DNA of 55,000 nucleotides from assembly GCA_013115135.1 (NCBI GenBank), contig JABANP010000333.1, forward strand, positions 1-55,000, in the 5' to 3' direction. The stretch's first letter is position 1. Each line of letters starts with the position of its first letter. The position numbers and the translations under genes are program-made. Of the stretch, positions 22,740 through 35,361 are shown piece by piece. The DNA comes from Perkinsus olseni (taxonomy: Eukaryota; Perkinsozoa; Perkinsida; Perkinsidae). Under the pieces are notes generated by a model. It saw only the letters and a list, made by a program, of their open reading frames with translations, did no database searches and was not told the DNA's origin.

Positions 22740-25700
22740 TCATCCCCCACCCTCCTCGTACTCGTCTCTCAGTTCTAAAGCGAAGTCCTCCACCAGCGCT
22801 CCGAACACTTGCTCGTCCACATCCTCTAATATCCTCGATCGTATACTCCTCCGCTGCCTCCAGTCGAAGAGGGCCGTAACACCAGTTATGGCAATACCAG
22901 AAACTGCCCTCATCGCCATCTCGTCAACTCGCCGCTCTTCTGCCTGCTGCACCTCCGAGTGGTGCAAACCAGTCTCTGCACGCATGCGCAAGTCGGAGTT
23001 TATCTCGAGTATCTGGTTTAATTGTTGCTGAATTGAAGTCCATGAGTTCATGACAGCGACGAAGGGAGTCAGCGGGGACTTCGTGCCAGGGAAGCGTTTG
23101 CTCCAGAGGGCACACGTCCGATGTGCCTCGGACGGCTGCTGAGCTAGCTCGATGCAAGATTCCCATAGAAGCCGGCAGGAGTAACCAGAGAGGGTAGGCA
23201 TCTGAGGAAGCACAACCATGACGTAACAGCTCCCCTTCCGATACGACCTTGGACTGCATCTCAGCTGGTAGGGCAACGTCGGTGAGACCATTCTCAAAGG
23301 CCACTGAATCCACCATCTCCGCAGTGCCGCTAAACCTGCATTGGCGGAAGTCCCGCGATCGATTACTCGGGCACTGGCTCACTTCATCTGCGCCTCTTCG
23401 ACCACAGCAGCGGCGGCAGCCTTCGAGCTGGCAAGGCGCTCCTCGTGCAGCTTCCTACAGGCGTCTTCAGTGTCACCATCCTCCACCGGGCTATCGCCTC
23501 GGGCGAGAGTTGACAGAACCCTCCTCTCGAGAGCCCTATCGTCCAGCAGAGACTCGAGTACCTGAGTATAGCATAGCAGCCTAGTCAATCATCAGCTGAG
23601 GGACACGCATGAGGAAGGGAGCGCTTGCTCACGTGCTCAGTGATGAGTTCGACGCACTGGTCCAGCTCAGCTTTGGGCAAGCCGCGGGCCCATCCTAACA
23701 AGGCGTCGCTGTTGGGGATAGGCGAGACGGAGTCTGAAGGTGACGTCGAAGGCACATGAGTGGTAGATGTACTGCCAGCGCTACTACTACCAGCTGCCAC
23801 TTCCCCCTCTACCCTGTGGGCCGACGACGAGCCTCTACTGCTGCTGCTGCTAGCGGCAGTCGGTTGGCCTCGTTAATACAGTAACCAGCTCGGGGCTCTG
23901 TACGGGAGCTTCCTCAACCACCTGGCCAACTCAGTCTAAAACTCTCTCGGTCGGAGCCGTCTCCACCTCCATCTTGTCGATCTCGAGATCCTCCGCGCTC
24001 TCCTTCGTCACAACCGGAGACTTGGCCTCAAACCGGGCCACCTCCAGGAACTGCTCCGAGGACGACTCGTATTCATGGTGGCCGCCGCTGCCTTGACCGG
24101 CACCGCCGGTAGTGGCTTCCTGCCGAGAGATCTTCTCGCAGGGAATGGTCAGCATCTCACCTTCCGGACAGACGGAACCTTCGCCTCCGCGACTGCCTTG
24201 GCCGCCTCCACTGGATCCGCAATCAGAACCGCAGAGTCCGAGAGATCGCGCGAAGTCTCCTCCTGCGCACGGACAGTCCGCACTGGGAGGCTATAGCTGC
24301 CCTACTTCCAGGTAGTCAGCTTCGTTGTCGCTATCAGGGGTCCTCAATAGAGTATCGGGGTTGCTAGCAGAGGGCAGTTCGGGTCGGGCCAGCGTCGTCC
24401 CGACCACTGAGAAGGAAAGAAGCACTGATAGGCATGATTGGGGCAGGCCTCGTTCTGACGGCACCTTCAAGCTTGCTATGACTGTCGTCTTCGTTCTGAA
24501 CCTCCACAGCGTGGATCCTCTGTAGAGTGGAGGAGACGGACTAAACCGAAAGCCCCTCCTCTTGGAAGCATCACTCCAAATGAAGCCCACCTTCCTGTCG
24601 TCATCGGTACCAGCAAGGCCCTCCTCATCATCGACCCCAGGCAGCAGCCCAGGCGGCGGCACTTCCTCAATTGCCTCCTCGCCAGTGTCCGCTCTCGATG
24701 CCTGAGAATCCTGATCTCCTGTGGACTTGGCCCCCTTAGCTCCTCCACCTACCACCTCGGGAGACCCCGTTATGGTGTCTGTGGCCCTAGCAGCGGCTTC
24801 CTCGTCGGCCGAGAGAGTCTCGGGGACCCTGAGAAGCACCCCTAAGGACCGGATGCCCAGAGATGACAACGCCCACGCTGCGGTGGCCCCGGCCGGGCTC
24901 AGCTCCGCCGCCATCTCGAAGGGTTGTGTTATATCAAACGGCGCCTCGCTCTCCCTCCGTGCATCAGCAATCTGTAAATAAACCCCGCCTTCCACTGGGC
25001 TGGCCAACTGGCCTGCCCACCTCCCTTTTGAGCTCCTTCAAGTACCCAACCTTCCTGAGCTTGGCTTCATTATCCCTCAGGGCCTCCTCGGTTGCCTTAG
25101 CATCCTTAGCTGCGGCCTCGTTCTTCGACCTGAGCCTCTGCTGCTGCGATAGGAGCCGTCGCTCGGCATCTGTGGGGGCAACGTGGTAGCAGGGAACCAA
25201 CGGGAGGCTTCCCTACCTCTGATGATAATCGACAGGGAGTCTGTACTCGATCCACTGGACTCTCGGGAATCCCTCTGGACTCCACCACTCAGCCGCTCCA
25301 AGGATAGCCTAGCGGAGTCCACCTCCGCCCCTCGCTGTCTCCGCTTCCTATCTTCGGCTGCCTGAGGGCCTACACGTGACCAGCCCGGCAATGAATACCA
25401 CTATGACGGACCCGACGACGCTCCCGACGCCTCTTCTGCGGCGAAGGGATATCCCTCTCCTTGCCAGCAGCCATCTTCTCTCTGCTGCTCCTGATACGCT
25501 CCTCGACATCCTCCTCGGCCTTCTTTCCTCCTCCGGGCCAAGGCACCGCTGACCTCCTCCACACTCACGTTGTGGCGGCCATCGACGGTGAGCTCAGTCA
25601 GAATGGACGCAGCAGAGGAGGGGCTGTTGCTCAGCCTGGACTCGTACAACGACGTATGGCTGGACCGTAGCGCCTGAATAGTAACAGCCATCACACTGGC

Positions 25701-28700
25701 GATCCTACCGAGACGAGCGCAATCCTCACCGCCTCGCTGGCCTCGGCACCGCCATGATGGGAGCGCTCAGTCCTCAGGTTCCTGTAGGTGAGGTTGAGGT
25801 GCCCTTCTAGTGCTGCACTAGCGCTCAGGATGCTGGCCTCCTCTGGGTCGGACCCTGGGCCTCTGCCTGTCGAGGCCGACCTCCAGTCGCTGAATGGTGT
25901 CGCGAAGGGGAGGGATATATCGGAGTGGAAGGATGAGGTCACCATAGACCCGGGCTGGACCACGGAGACCTCGGACGCCGTAGCCTCCTCGTCCTCGAAG
26001 CCCACCATAGAGTAGGTACGGCTAGAGGGGCTGCTACTGCTGCTAGCCAGGACCCTCGGGGAACCTACATCACCCACACCCCTGGCACCTAGGCAGGCAG
26101 CCGTCGTGGTCATCATCACCTCCTTCGCTCCTCCTGCTACCATCCCATCGCCTATTAGATCTGCTTGAGGATACACTAGGCGTTGGCTGCACCGCCTGAC
26201 TATCGGGGATCCGCCAGGGCCTGTGGGCGAGGCTTCATGGCGGTACCTGGTCTACCCCTCGACTGGGTGCCTCCGTCTGGGTCCACATCGGATAGCTCAG
26301 GCTCGGCAGCGGCCCCTGGAAGGAGCCACCTCCGCGTAACTACCCAGAGCAGGCAGCCGTAGTCAAGGGAGGAGAAGTGCGCCCTACGGCTTGGTCGAGA
26401 GCATCGGTGGCCGCCAGCGAGTGGTCCGAGTCGATTTCCATCTCCAGTCTTCCTACTTCAGTCTGGAGGCCGATAACAACCTCAACCGAGGGTGCCTGCA
26501 GTACCGCTGCACGACCACTAGAGGTGATGGCAATACCCACCGTGGCCTCCCATGGTGTCATCGTTTGAACCCCCATCGGGACAGGGGCTCCTCTCCTTCA
26601 CGCAAGTGTCCTTCTGGCTCAGCTTGACTGTCCGTCTGGGCCGTACCATCACGGCCACTGCTGCCGCCATCACCAGGCCCCTCCATCTCTCGGAAGAGCT
26701 GCTGTGCTCGAGCAAGCCGCTGACTGTGACGCTCCTCTGCCGCCAGAGCATCACCAACCTACCACACTCCCATGGAGGCTCTGCATCGACGGTATCACGA
26801 TCACCTGTTGTCGGACCATCCTATGATGACGTCGTTGCAGATCGGCACAGTCCGCAAGCCTGATGAGCTCGTCCGTCCGGTCCATGTGGTCCAGCTGAAG
26901 TAGCGAGGTGACGGTCTCTGACTGAGGGTGTGGAGCTACCGCCAGTCGAGCTTGATGGCTCAGGTCCTCAGCACGAAGTCCTTGGAAGCCACCCTGGGAT
27001 AGACCGAAGCCTGAGGCCGATTCTTTCACACCACTGGGCAGGGGCCAGTGGTAACCTTCTTCCTCCTTCTCGGTAGCTGGAGAGGCTGTTCCACTCGGTA
27101 ATGAGGGCGTCGCTGTACCCGTAGGTAGACTACTGCCGCTGGTGCTGTACACTGGCTCCGCCTTCGTGTAGATGTCCTGAAGGCTCTGTGGGTAGCCCCC
27201 CAACCCTCCCTCCTACCTCGAGCTCATCACAGTGTGTTAAGGCAGCGCCGGTTGGTGAGGGCTGCTGCTCCTCGGTGGCGTCACCATCGCCATCACTGCT
27301 GATGTGACTGATGCCAATACTGTCGTAGAGGGATTCAGGGAGGATATCAGAGGTCTCTTCCGCAGTGGATGATGATGCGCCCATGACCTGCGTCACGCGC
27401 CACGAAATTCCACACCTAACACCTAACACGGTGTATCACTTGTCGTGGCCCAGCACTGCGGCTATGCGACGGGCTCGAGATCCTAATGGGAGGCCGCCTC
27501 TGGGTGTTGAAGTCCACCAGCATGAGCCCGCCACCACTATCAGCAGTACTCGCCACTCCAGTCGACATAATAGTCGGGGGCTCAGGTAGTGACGGTACGT
27601 CTAGGTTAGCCTGTACCGATACTGTAGCTGAGGTCGGCGGCGGCGGTGCTTCGACACCGTGGCGGTGATGGTCTCCAGAGGTGGTACCTGAGTACCAATA
27701 TCCAAGCCCCACTCCGCTGGGCAGCAGCAGACTACTCCGCATGTTGGCGACGATGTCGATAATCCTCATACCATCATCCACATCCGCCGCTATGTCGTCG
27801 ACGTCCTGCTCCTCAGCCACACCCCTGCTGCCGGCTGAGGTCGTGTGCCCACGGACAGGCCCACGGTGATCGCCCATAGAATCGGTCCTCGATCGGCCAG
27901 GTCCATCAAATGCATACCGTTGGGGTAGAACCCGGGACCTAGTCCAGGGCTTGTTGGTTGAGGGCAGCGATGACCGCTGCGCTGAAGAGGCTCCTTTCAA
28001 GAAGCCCTCTAAATCATCCGACACCTCCTCACCAGGGCCTGAAGTCACCGAAGCAGCCGTTCGATCTACCACAACAACATCCTGCGGACTGGTGTCCGGC
28101 TCTGGACGGGGGTACCGCAGGGGCTTCTCAGTGTTCTGCGCTTGCTGCCACGCGGGTGCTGCGGCGGTAGCAGGAAGTGTGGTGGCAGGCAGGGACGAGT
28201 AGAGGGTCTCAGGAGAGGTCGGTGAGGGGAAGCTTTGGGCGATGTTGACCAGAGTGAGGCCATGGGCGCTGCAGAAAGTGCCGAGGAACTCCTCCGAGGC
28301 CTGGCTCCAGTGCAGCGGAGAGGTTGAGGAGTTCTGCTGGAGGGAATTATCCCGGAGCCCGCCCAGGTTGGTTATGGTGAGTCCATGGGCCCTGGCGGCA
28401 TCCCGAAGGCTGCTGCTGACCTCACTGTGGGCTGCTGATACTGGGTGAGGAGGCTCTTCCTGCAGGGAGGTGGGAGGTGGGGGCCTCTTGCGGGGAGGGG
28501 AGGTATTGGTCGCTACGGTCCGCTTAGAGCGTCGCAGGGCCGGGTCTTCCTTCATCAGAGGCGTGGACAGCGATATAGACGTTATCAAGGGCGACAGCTC
28601 CTCTTCACAGGGCTCATCTGAAGGGCTATCCATCTCACCACTGCCGCTGCTGCTGCTAGCTGTATGGCTGCCGTACTGGTGGGTACTACCTGAGTGGAGT

Positions 28701-30002
28701 ACCCTCGCACTAGCCCGAGCAATACTCCTACCTGAAGAGCCCTCAGTCCCCACACTGCCACTGATCGTCGGGCTACTTCTCACTGGAGTCTCGCCCCCCT
28801 CCTCCTGCAAGACCGTCTGACTCCGAGTCGTGACCAACGTCCGTCTCAATTTGGCGGCTTTGTCGAGCGTCTTTCGCCGTAGCCTCTTCCGCAGAGGGGA
28901 CCTCTCCCTGTCTCGAGTGGCTACCCCTGGCCTTCTCCTCCGCTTCGTCGGCTCCTTGCGTTCTCGAGGCAGCGGCTGAGGTACTTCGAGGTCGTCCCGA
29001 GGGGAGACGCAGCCCTCGCTGAATGGAGTGCATCTTCCGTCCATCCTCTTTGTAGCCGAGCTGGGCGGGGTCGATCTCCCCTTAGGGGGCGGCAGACTCC
29101 GGCTGCACCTCCGACTCCCTCCGTTCGAAGCCGGCCTTCTACGACCGTCCCTCCCACCGTAGACCTGGGTGAGCGAGTCTCTAGAAGTAGCAGCAAGGGA
29201 TGGTCTGTGATGTCGGGCCCCCTTGCTATCAGCAGCAGCAGCTGCTGCCTTGGGAGCTCCACCTAGGGAGGCGGGTAGCGTGCGAGAGCCTGCTCCCATA
29301 CGTAGCGGTCTCTCGGCCAGAATAGCCTGCCTCAGCTGTCTGGCTTGGGCCGCCTCTGAGAATAACTGGTCCCTGGCAATCCTTGATGCCCCTCATCCTA
29401 CGCTCCAACTCCTTTTCTCTTCGCTGCCGCTGTAGGGCAGCGTTCGCTGTATGCCTCGGTACGTGGGCTGCCACTGCCATCGGCCTGTCCCCACTCCCCG
29501 CAGACGACCTTCTGCGGGATCCTCGTCTGCCGGGCCCACTCCGAAGCTGGGCCTGGGCAGCGGCCTGCCTCGCTGTGTTCTCCAGCTTACCCGACAGCTT
29601 GAACAGCTCGCCAGGGGGCGGCACCTGAAGAACCCTCTTCTGGCAGGCAGCTGCCACTACGACCTCACCTTTCCGGCGGATACATTGGCAAGGGACTTCG
29701 CTACAGCAGCCAGGGTCCTCGGACTCCGAACCCCAGCAGCCGTCGTCCCTCCAGCCGAGGACTGAGGGATGCTCATCACCCTCCTTCTCCAATGTCTCTG
29801 CGCTTCGCTCACCCTCTTCCCATCCCACTTAGAGAGCGAATTGGGGCTATCACTGCGGTCCCCTGAGTTGGCGCCCTGATCTTTACTATCGGTAGAGGGC
29901 CGCCGTATTGTATTCCGCAGCTGTTTTCGGACCTGCTGAGGCCAGTCGAAGACCACAGGGCCAGAGGGCGGTGGGGACCTGCATGCCAGTGGTAGTAGAC
30001 AT
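22740..30002 (-). CDS. Very large Ser-rich, partly coiled-coil protein, many exons
   Basis: A chain of minus-strand exons joins in phase at many points: introns 27439-27388 (52 nt), 27216-27177 (40), 23632-23562 (71), 23382-23336 (47) and 23079-23028 (52). The last exon is 23027-22740, ending TGA. The longest exon (to about 29299) is a 600-residue disordered Ser/Pro/Arg-rich region containing KTLDKAAKLRRTLV and MRIIDIVANMRSSLL. Helical, coiled-coil-like pieces recur: EAAQARQLRQAILAER, VGDALAAEERHSQRLARAQQ, AEERRVDEMAMRAVSG. The start may be ATG 30002, but the 5' joins near 29950 and 29370 are not clean. It could be two genes split near 26200, where an in-frame TAG occurs. I see no known domain. 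It is likely a scaffold or cytoskeleton-associated protein by composition only. Confidence 0.5.
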
Positions 30003-30325
30003 CCTCACGGCTGCTGTGGCGGTAAAGAAAAAGAATTAACTCGGCCGGAGAAGGATGCCCAGCTATGTGACGACTGAACACAACTACCATAGGGGGTAGC
30101 AGCTTACGAGGTGAACGATTGGCCAAGGGTGAACGGTGGTGGTCATTCTGGGAATAGTAATAATACAACTAGTGGCTGTTACTGTTGCTGCATTGGACAA
30201 GAGAGCTTTTACTGTACACTGAACGGTGGAGTCCTGTGGCACGAGGAGGACGGCAGTAGGGAGATGAGAACATCTAATTGGTCAAGCATGCACCGGCAGC
30301 AGCAGGCAACGGTGGTGGAACTGTA
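30003..30325. other. Spacer between two same-strand genes
   Basis: It holds the 5' flank of the large Ser-rich gene and the 3' end of the RING gene. No exon or RNA is seen. Confidence 0.4.
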
Positions 30326-30968
30326 TCACTGGGAGGCATTCTGAGGAGGAGGAGGGCACTGGCCGGAGTCGTCCTTCCACTGTCTCCACTCATCCCAGTC
30401 CTTCCAGCCCTGCTCAGCACCAGCATCACCATAAGTCCACTTGCCGAAGTAGTGCCATCGACGGTCCTTGCTGTAGTCACAGAACCACCACTTGCCCCGT
30501 TCCTCGTACCACTTGTAGTTCCAGCTAGCGTCCTCATCAAAGGTCTCACTGCGGGCATCACAGTCGTCCTCGCTTGCAGTGAGGCAAGAGGCGGGGTCCC
30601 CGTCCGTGGAAGTGCTACCGCCAACGCCTTGGGAGGACGAGGAATTGCCAAGTACACCAACAGCGGCGGAGCGAAGCAGGTCGAGTATGACAGGATTGAC
30701 CGAGATCTCGCCAGGCCGATGGGGCTGACGACAGAAGGGGCACATGAAGCGGCCGATGCCTCGGGTCTCGCCCAAGGAGGCGATACACTCAGCACAGAGG
30801 TTGTGGCCGCATACACCGAGGAGCTGAGAGGAGGAATAGACATCATGGCCGCTCGCAGCAACAGCTTCGCACTGCGAAGACTCTCACCTTTGGGACGTGA
30901 TTCTGAAGGTCGAAGTTGGTCGAACAGTACTCGCATACTAGATCGCTGTCGTAGTAGGAGTCCGACAT
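30326..30968 (-). CDS. RING-finger protein with Trp-rich C-terminal tail
   Basis: Two exons, 30968-30888 and 30823-30326, flank a 64-nt intron and encode 192 residues with perfect phase. The N-terminal third is a C3HC4-type RING: CEYC, then CGHNLCAEC and CPFC, with the intron inside the first zinc loop. This architecture usually marks E3 ubiquitin ligases. After a polar linker the C-terminus becomes strikingly Trp-rich (YKWYEERGKWWFCDY, WHYFGKWTYGD, WKDWDEWRQW), about ten Trp in under 60 residues, which may form a compact aromatic module. Substrate and location are not inferable. The RING call is firm; ligase activity is inferred from the family. Confidence 0.85.
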
Positions 30969-31092
30969 CCTTTATGCTAGTAATAATACTAATGGTGATG
31001 TGTCATAACCGTCAGGGGCCACGGGCAGAACGCAACAGCACAAGCCACCGAAAGAGTACCACAATAAGCGCTAATCATCATGCTCATTTCCG

Positions 31093-33870
31093 TCATGCTG
31101 ATTCCGGTAGACCAAGACTCTTCAAATGGTCAATGCTGGACCGTAGCCTCTCTTCCTCTTCCTTCAGCTGCCCTGCCCTCTGGTAGTCCTCCGCCGCCAC
31201 CGACTTGGCCTTCTCCTCTCGGACCTCTATCAGCCTCTTCTCCGCCGAGGCCAACCTCTGACCTAGGGACGTAACCTCTCTACTAAGCCTTGATAGATCG
31301 GCCTTCGACCCCTCCTGAGCTACGTGCTCCATCAACGCTGTAACGTCAGTACCATAGGGGATGCCATACTCCCCTTTGGGGAGGTCCACTCCAAAGGACG
31401 GTGTATCCGGGAAGCAATGCAACCAGTAGGCGAGGTCACGCGACGCTTCATCCTCCTCCCCAAGACAGAAGGCAAGGAAAGAGGAGCTACCGCCCCCACC
31501 AAGTCCACCATTGTGGCGTCGGACTAGAATGGGCTGAGGGGGAGGCAGAAGACCCACCATTGTGTCCGGCAACAGGTCCACGATATCATCATGGCTGGCA
31601 TCATCCCTCATAGCCTCCCCTACCGCCTCCTCGGACACCTCCAACACCGTTTTTATAACGCCAACATGCCCTTCCGCCAGGCCGGCCGTCGTCATCTCAG
31701 TAGAGCTATAGGCTTCGCTGTGTGAGAGCATCGCCAGGACCAAGCTCTCACTCTCCCTGTAGCTCCAAGTGAGCAGCGTTGCCACACCTTCACCCAGCAG
31801 TCCGACGATCTCCTTCCCCCTTGGTCGTCCATTGACGGCGGCTCTGATGCTCTTCCGCAAGGGCCTCTTCTAGCTTCTCAGCGGTGACGGCCGAGATGCT
31901 GTAGAGGTAGGGGCAGACGTTGCAGACAGCGGCAGCCAGAGCGATGGAGTTGGACGGCATGTAGGGCATCATCCGGAGGGAGGTAACCACCAATACGTCC
32001 AGGAGGGAACCTCCTTCAATAGGGGCCACGGCCAGTACTCCGTCATTGTTCAACCGCTTTGCGTGAATCTTGCTATACTCGCATTTCCTCAACGCCAGGA
32101 CAGTCCCTCTGTCCTCCGTTATGATCACCAGCACCCCGACAAGTGCCGACAACAGAGTGGAGTAGCTCTTGTATGGGGACCCTTCTAGCAGCGCCTCTCC
32201 CAGCGTTCGGGCGCCCTGGTCCATACTACTGCCATTCGCGTCCTCCTCATCCTTAGCAACTTCATCAAGTGCCTTGAGGATGCGGTTGACGAGCCCTACT
32301 ACAGGCAGGAACAGCCTCGCCGGGGACGGAACGCGGAAGCTGCCTCCTTCCTCCCACCTGACAGCAGAATGTTGGCTCAATATCCGAACAGCCGAAAGCT
32401 CACCCATCAGGGGGCCCACGAGGGACTCTAGACTCAGGAAACACCGTAGTGTGGAACCCCTCAGACTGAGAGAGCAGCAGCCACAACAGCACCACAGCCT
32501 CCGAGGAGAAGGTGCAAGCCTGATAGACGACGGAACAGCATCATACAACCCACCCACCCTATCACCTCTGATGCCTTCCACAGGGATGCTCTGCCCCCAG
32601 CCACCGTATCATCCTCACTCTCCAGAGCTGCGAGAAGGGCTGCCCATAACTCCTCTCCTCTCGAAGGGTCCACAGCAAGCACCTCATCCAGTGCCCGCTC
32701 GAAAGGACCTCTATTTCCGCCAAAGTGGCGGCAGCCATCGCAGCATATGATCTGCTCCACGCCATCACGGATGGTTCCACCCGGCGGTCCACAGGGCGTC
32801 AGAACGGCAATAGCTACTCTCGCAACCATAGCAGCAACCTCGCCGATGCCGCATTCCCTTCGCTCCGCTGTGACGGCAGTATGATTATCAGCTAGAAGTG
32901 TCAGAAAGCACTGCGTGAACCGCTTATTAATGACCATACGGGCGTCTCCTTCGTCTCTCGGCGGACGACACTGTATGGCTATCATAAGGAAGCTGCGGCA
33001 GAGGGACGTCAGCAGCATCGCCGCATCCGACTCGTACTCCCCCGTCAGATCGACTGTCTGCAACGGCCATGCCACAACGCTGAGAAGGAACTTCTGTCCC
33101 GAGACCGAGTTTACACCATAGACTGCAGCACACACTACTTAGGATCCTCTTCCGAGTGCTCTACCAACCCCATCGCTGGTCATGGCTCCTACTATGGCCA
33201 TAAGGGCTCGGTTGACTATGTCAATCGATACCGGTCCTTGCTTCGAGCACGCAAGGACGGCAAGCAGCGTCCCCTGAGGACCGTCCATTCGCCCCGCAGG
33301 TGGCGATGCTGCTGCTCTCACGAATCCTCCTATCCTGTCCATATCCTCAACCTCATACACTTTCTCACCTGCCCTCGAGATCTCTCGAGGGCCTCAATGC
33401 ACCGCCGAATGGCAACATCGAGGGTCTCTGAATGGAACCCAGGATAACTCGTGAGCCCGCACGAAGGCCTCACCGTCGTCCGCTTTCCCGAGGGCACGGC
33501 GTAGAACCTGAGCTGCTTCCGGGTACTCTTTGATGGTACCACTGAAATCGTTGAGGGAGGCGAACAATATCTCCAACGTGGGGGCGGGGAGATTCTCCTG
33601 AACGAACGTCCTAATGCGGACAGGCTGAGACTGTAAGGTTGACGAAAGATGTTCAGCGGTAGAGCCTTATACCAGGACAACTTGTAGCAACACTATCCCT
33701 TCCCTGAGTAGTACCATCTCCCCTAGTTCTTGGGCCCCCAAGATGAAGCTACTGAGGACTCGCAAGGCCTCCTCCGTACGCTGGCCCACGAGGCTATCAC
33801 TCTCCTTGTCATCCTTTGTATTGGAAACTCCCTCGAGGTCCCCGCTCTGACCGAACAGGAGGCTCAGCAT
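31093..33870 (-). CDS. HID1: HID1 family protein (dymeclin/HID1 superfamily), Golgi trafficking
   Basis: Minus-strand exons from about ATG 33870 (MLSLLFGQSGDLEG) to TGA 31093. The intron 33681-33631 is clear (51 nt). HID1 hallmarks occur in the expected order: a long helical body (e.g. RFTQCFLTLLADNHTAV), a segment around CEYSKIHAKRLN then GGSLLDVLVVTSLRMM, NVCPYLYSISAVTAEKLEEAL, and finally TMVGLLPPPQPILVRRHNGG, which is the most diagnostic stretch. HID1 is a myristoylated peripheral protein of the Golgi/TGN, needed for dense-core vesicle sorting in animals. Here the N-terminus looks shorter than in animals and lacks an obvious MG start. The C-terminus adds a coiled coil (ASAEKRLIEVREEKAKSVAA) resembling a UVR motif. 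Some inner joins are unresolved. Confidence 0.75.
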
Positions 33871-34021
33871 GTTAAAAGGCAGGCAACAATTCGACACCAA
33901 CTGAGAGTCTCTCTCAGATGATCGACACGATGAACACAACAACAGCAGAGGCCACTTCGATACTCCGGTCCTACTGGCGCTAAGGAAATAATCGTACTAA
34001 TAGAGCAGCAGCAGCAGTAAC

Positions 34022-34856
34022 TTAAGCAACTTCACCCTCACAGCCAGTGCGGATGGTTACGTCACTTTGGGGATATGCCACGCAGGTGAGGCAGTAACCC
34101 TTATCCTGACCACACCATCAACTGTTCACCTACACCCACCCATTATCGTATTACCATTTGATCTTGTTCTAAGAAAGCCTGGTCCTCTTGATCCACAGAA
34201 CCCTCCAAAACTTGGCCAGCGCAGGCGGCACAGGCTCCCGCTCGACAGCTGTACGGCAGGTCGAATATCCCCGCCTCTTCGGCGGCATCCAGAATGTACC
34301 TGACAGCGTCAAGAGAGTTACCCCAGAATTCACAGGGCCGTCCGGTACTACGTGTCTTCATCACAGTCGAACACCTTGTCTCCATCAGGAGTCTGCATTG
34401 TGATCTTGTATCCTGCGCCAACCCTACGATGACCGAACATCGAGGGCACGGGGTCAGCACCAGGAGCTACACCGAGGGCACTCGGGCGACAGCTCCGGAA
34501 TACGGTCTGTGACGGCGATGATAGGCCTACAACGGAACGGCCATCCGAATCGCAAACCACTCCGGATCAGTGAAGAGCAAGACAAGCCCTTAGGCAAGAC
34601 GGCGTGATGGGCACGAAAGAATACTCCACGCTTGACTGGAGAGCTCAGTTACCATACACTCGAAATTACTACGTTTTGTAGACAGGAACTTCCCGTTTGA
34701 AGCCTTGTTCCCACTCCCAATGGAGAATGCGAGATCGGCGCTCATCGTTACAACAGCGACCAGAGCGTAGATGCCGATAGCCGACAGCACGAGACGTAGC
34801 AGGCCGCTCTTCTTCCCGCTCCGTGGTGGAACCATGGGGCCCTCAGCAGCAGCCAT
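34022..34856 (-). CDS. Plant-type [2Fe-2S] ferredoxin with plastid-targeting-like leader
   Basis: ATG 34856 opens a leader with a hydrophobic helix ([16 protein letters not shown]) followed by a Ser/Lys-rich stretch, a bipartite signal-plus-transit layout. Mature ferredoxin begins [20 protein letters not shown] (exon ending 34352). Exon 34299-34155 carries [10 protein letters not shown] and the Cys cluster [11 protein letters not shown]. Exon 34105-34022 carries the fourth Cys ([12 protein letters not shown]). Introns are 34351-34300 and 34154-34106 (52 and 49 nt). The joins between leader and mature part (about 34660-34510) are unresolved. All four iron-sulphur ligands are present. Plant-type ferredoxin passes electrons from FNR to plastid enzymes such as those of isoprenoid synthesis. 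The type and leader point to a plastid rather than to mitochondrial adrenodoxin. Confidence 0.88.
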
Positions 34857-35289
34857 CACTTCCGGAGGAAAACACGAGGCAACTTATGGTGCAAAGCATG
34901 CAACTCCGTCTCAACTCACTGGAGTGCCGAGGTGTCGTGGTGGAACTCTCTCACGCGGGAGCACCTCTCTACGATGAGATGATCGTCACAGACCGGCAGG
35001 CACTCTCTAGAAAGGAGTAACGAAAGCTGGGTGCTGCAATGCTAGCCAGAACGAGCAGTCAGCATGGACTCGAGTCAGCCGGGGGAGGGGACTAGTGGCA
35101 TCGAGAACTGGCGTTGAAACGAATCGGTCAGAGCCCCAGTTTCGCGCTGCTTGACGACGCTAAGTTGACGTGACTATACCAACCTCACTTCGGGAACGAG
35201 CATTTTGATTAACTAAAGAGCGCAACCAGTACTGACCCAAGATTCTCCGTAACCGATCGAATAAGCAGATCCATGTGAATGGAGAAAAT

Positions 35290-35361
35290 TCCGATGCGGG
35301 GACTCGAACCCCGGTCGCGTGGGTGAGAGCCACGAATCCTAACCAGCTAGACTACATCGGA
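35290..35361 (-). tRNA. trnE: tRNA-Glu (CUC)
   Basis: On the minus strand the 72-nt sequence folds as a cloverleaf: a 7-bp acceptor stem (TCCGATG with CATCGGA), a D arm with AGCTGGTTAGGA, an anticodon loop CTCTCAC giving anticodon CUC, and a T arm GGGGTTCGAGTCCCC. There is no intron. The internal A-box-like GTAGTCTAGCTGG and B-box-like GGTTCGAGTCC give a normal pol III promoter. Confidence 0.95.
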
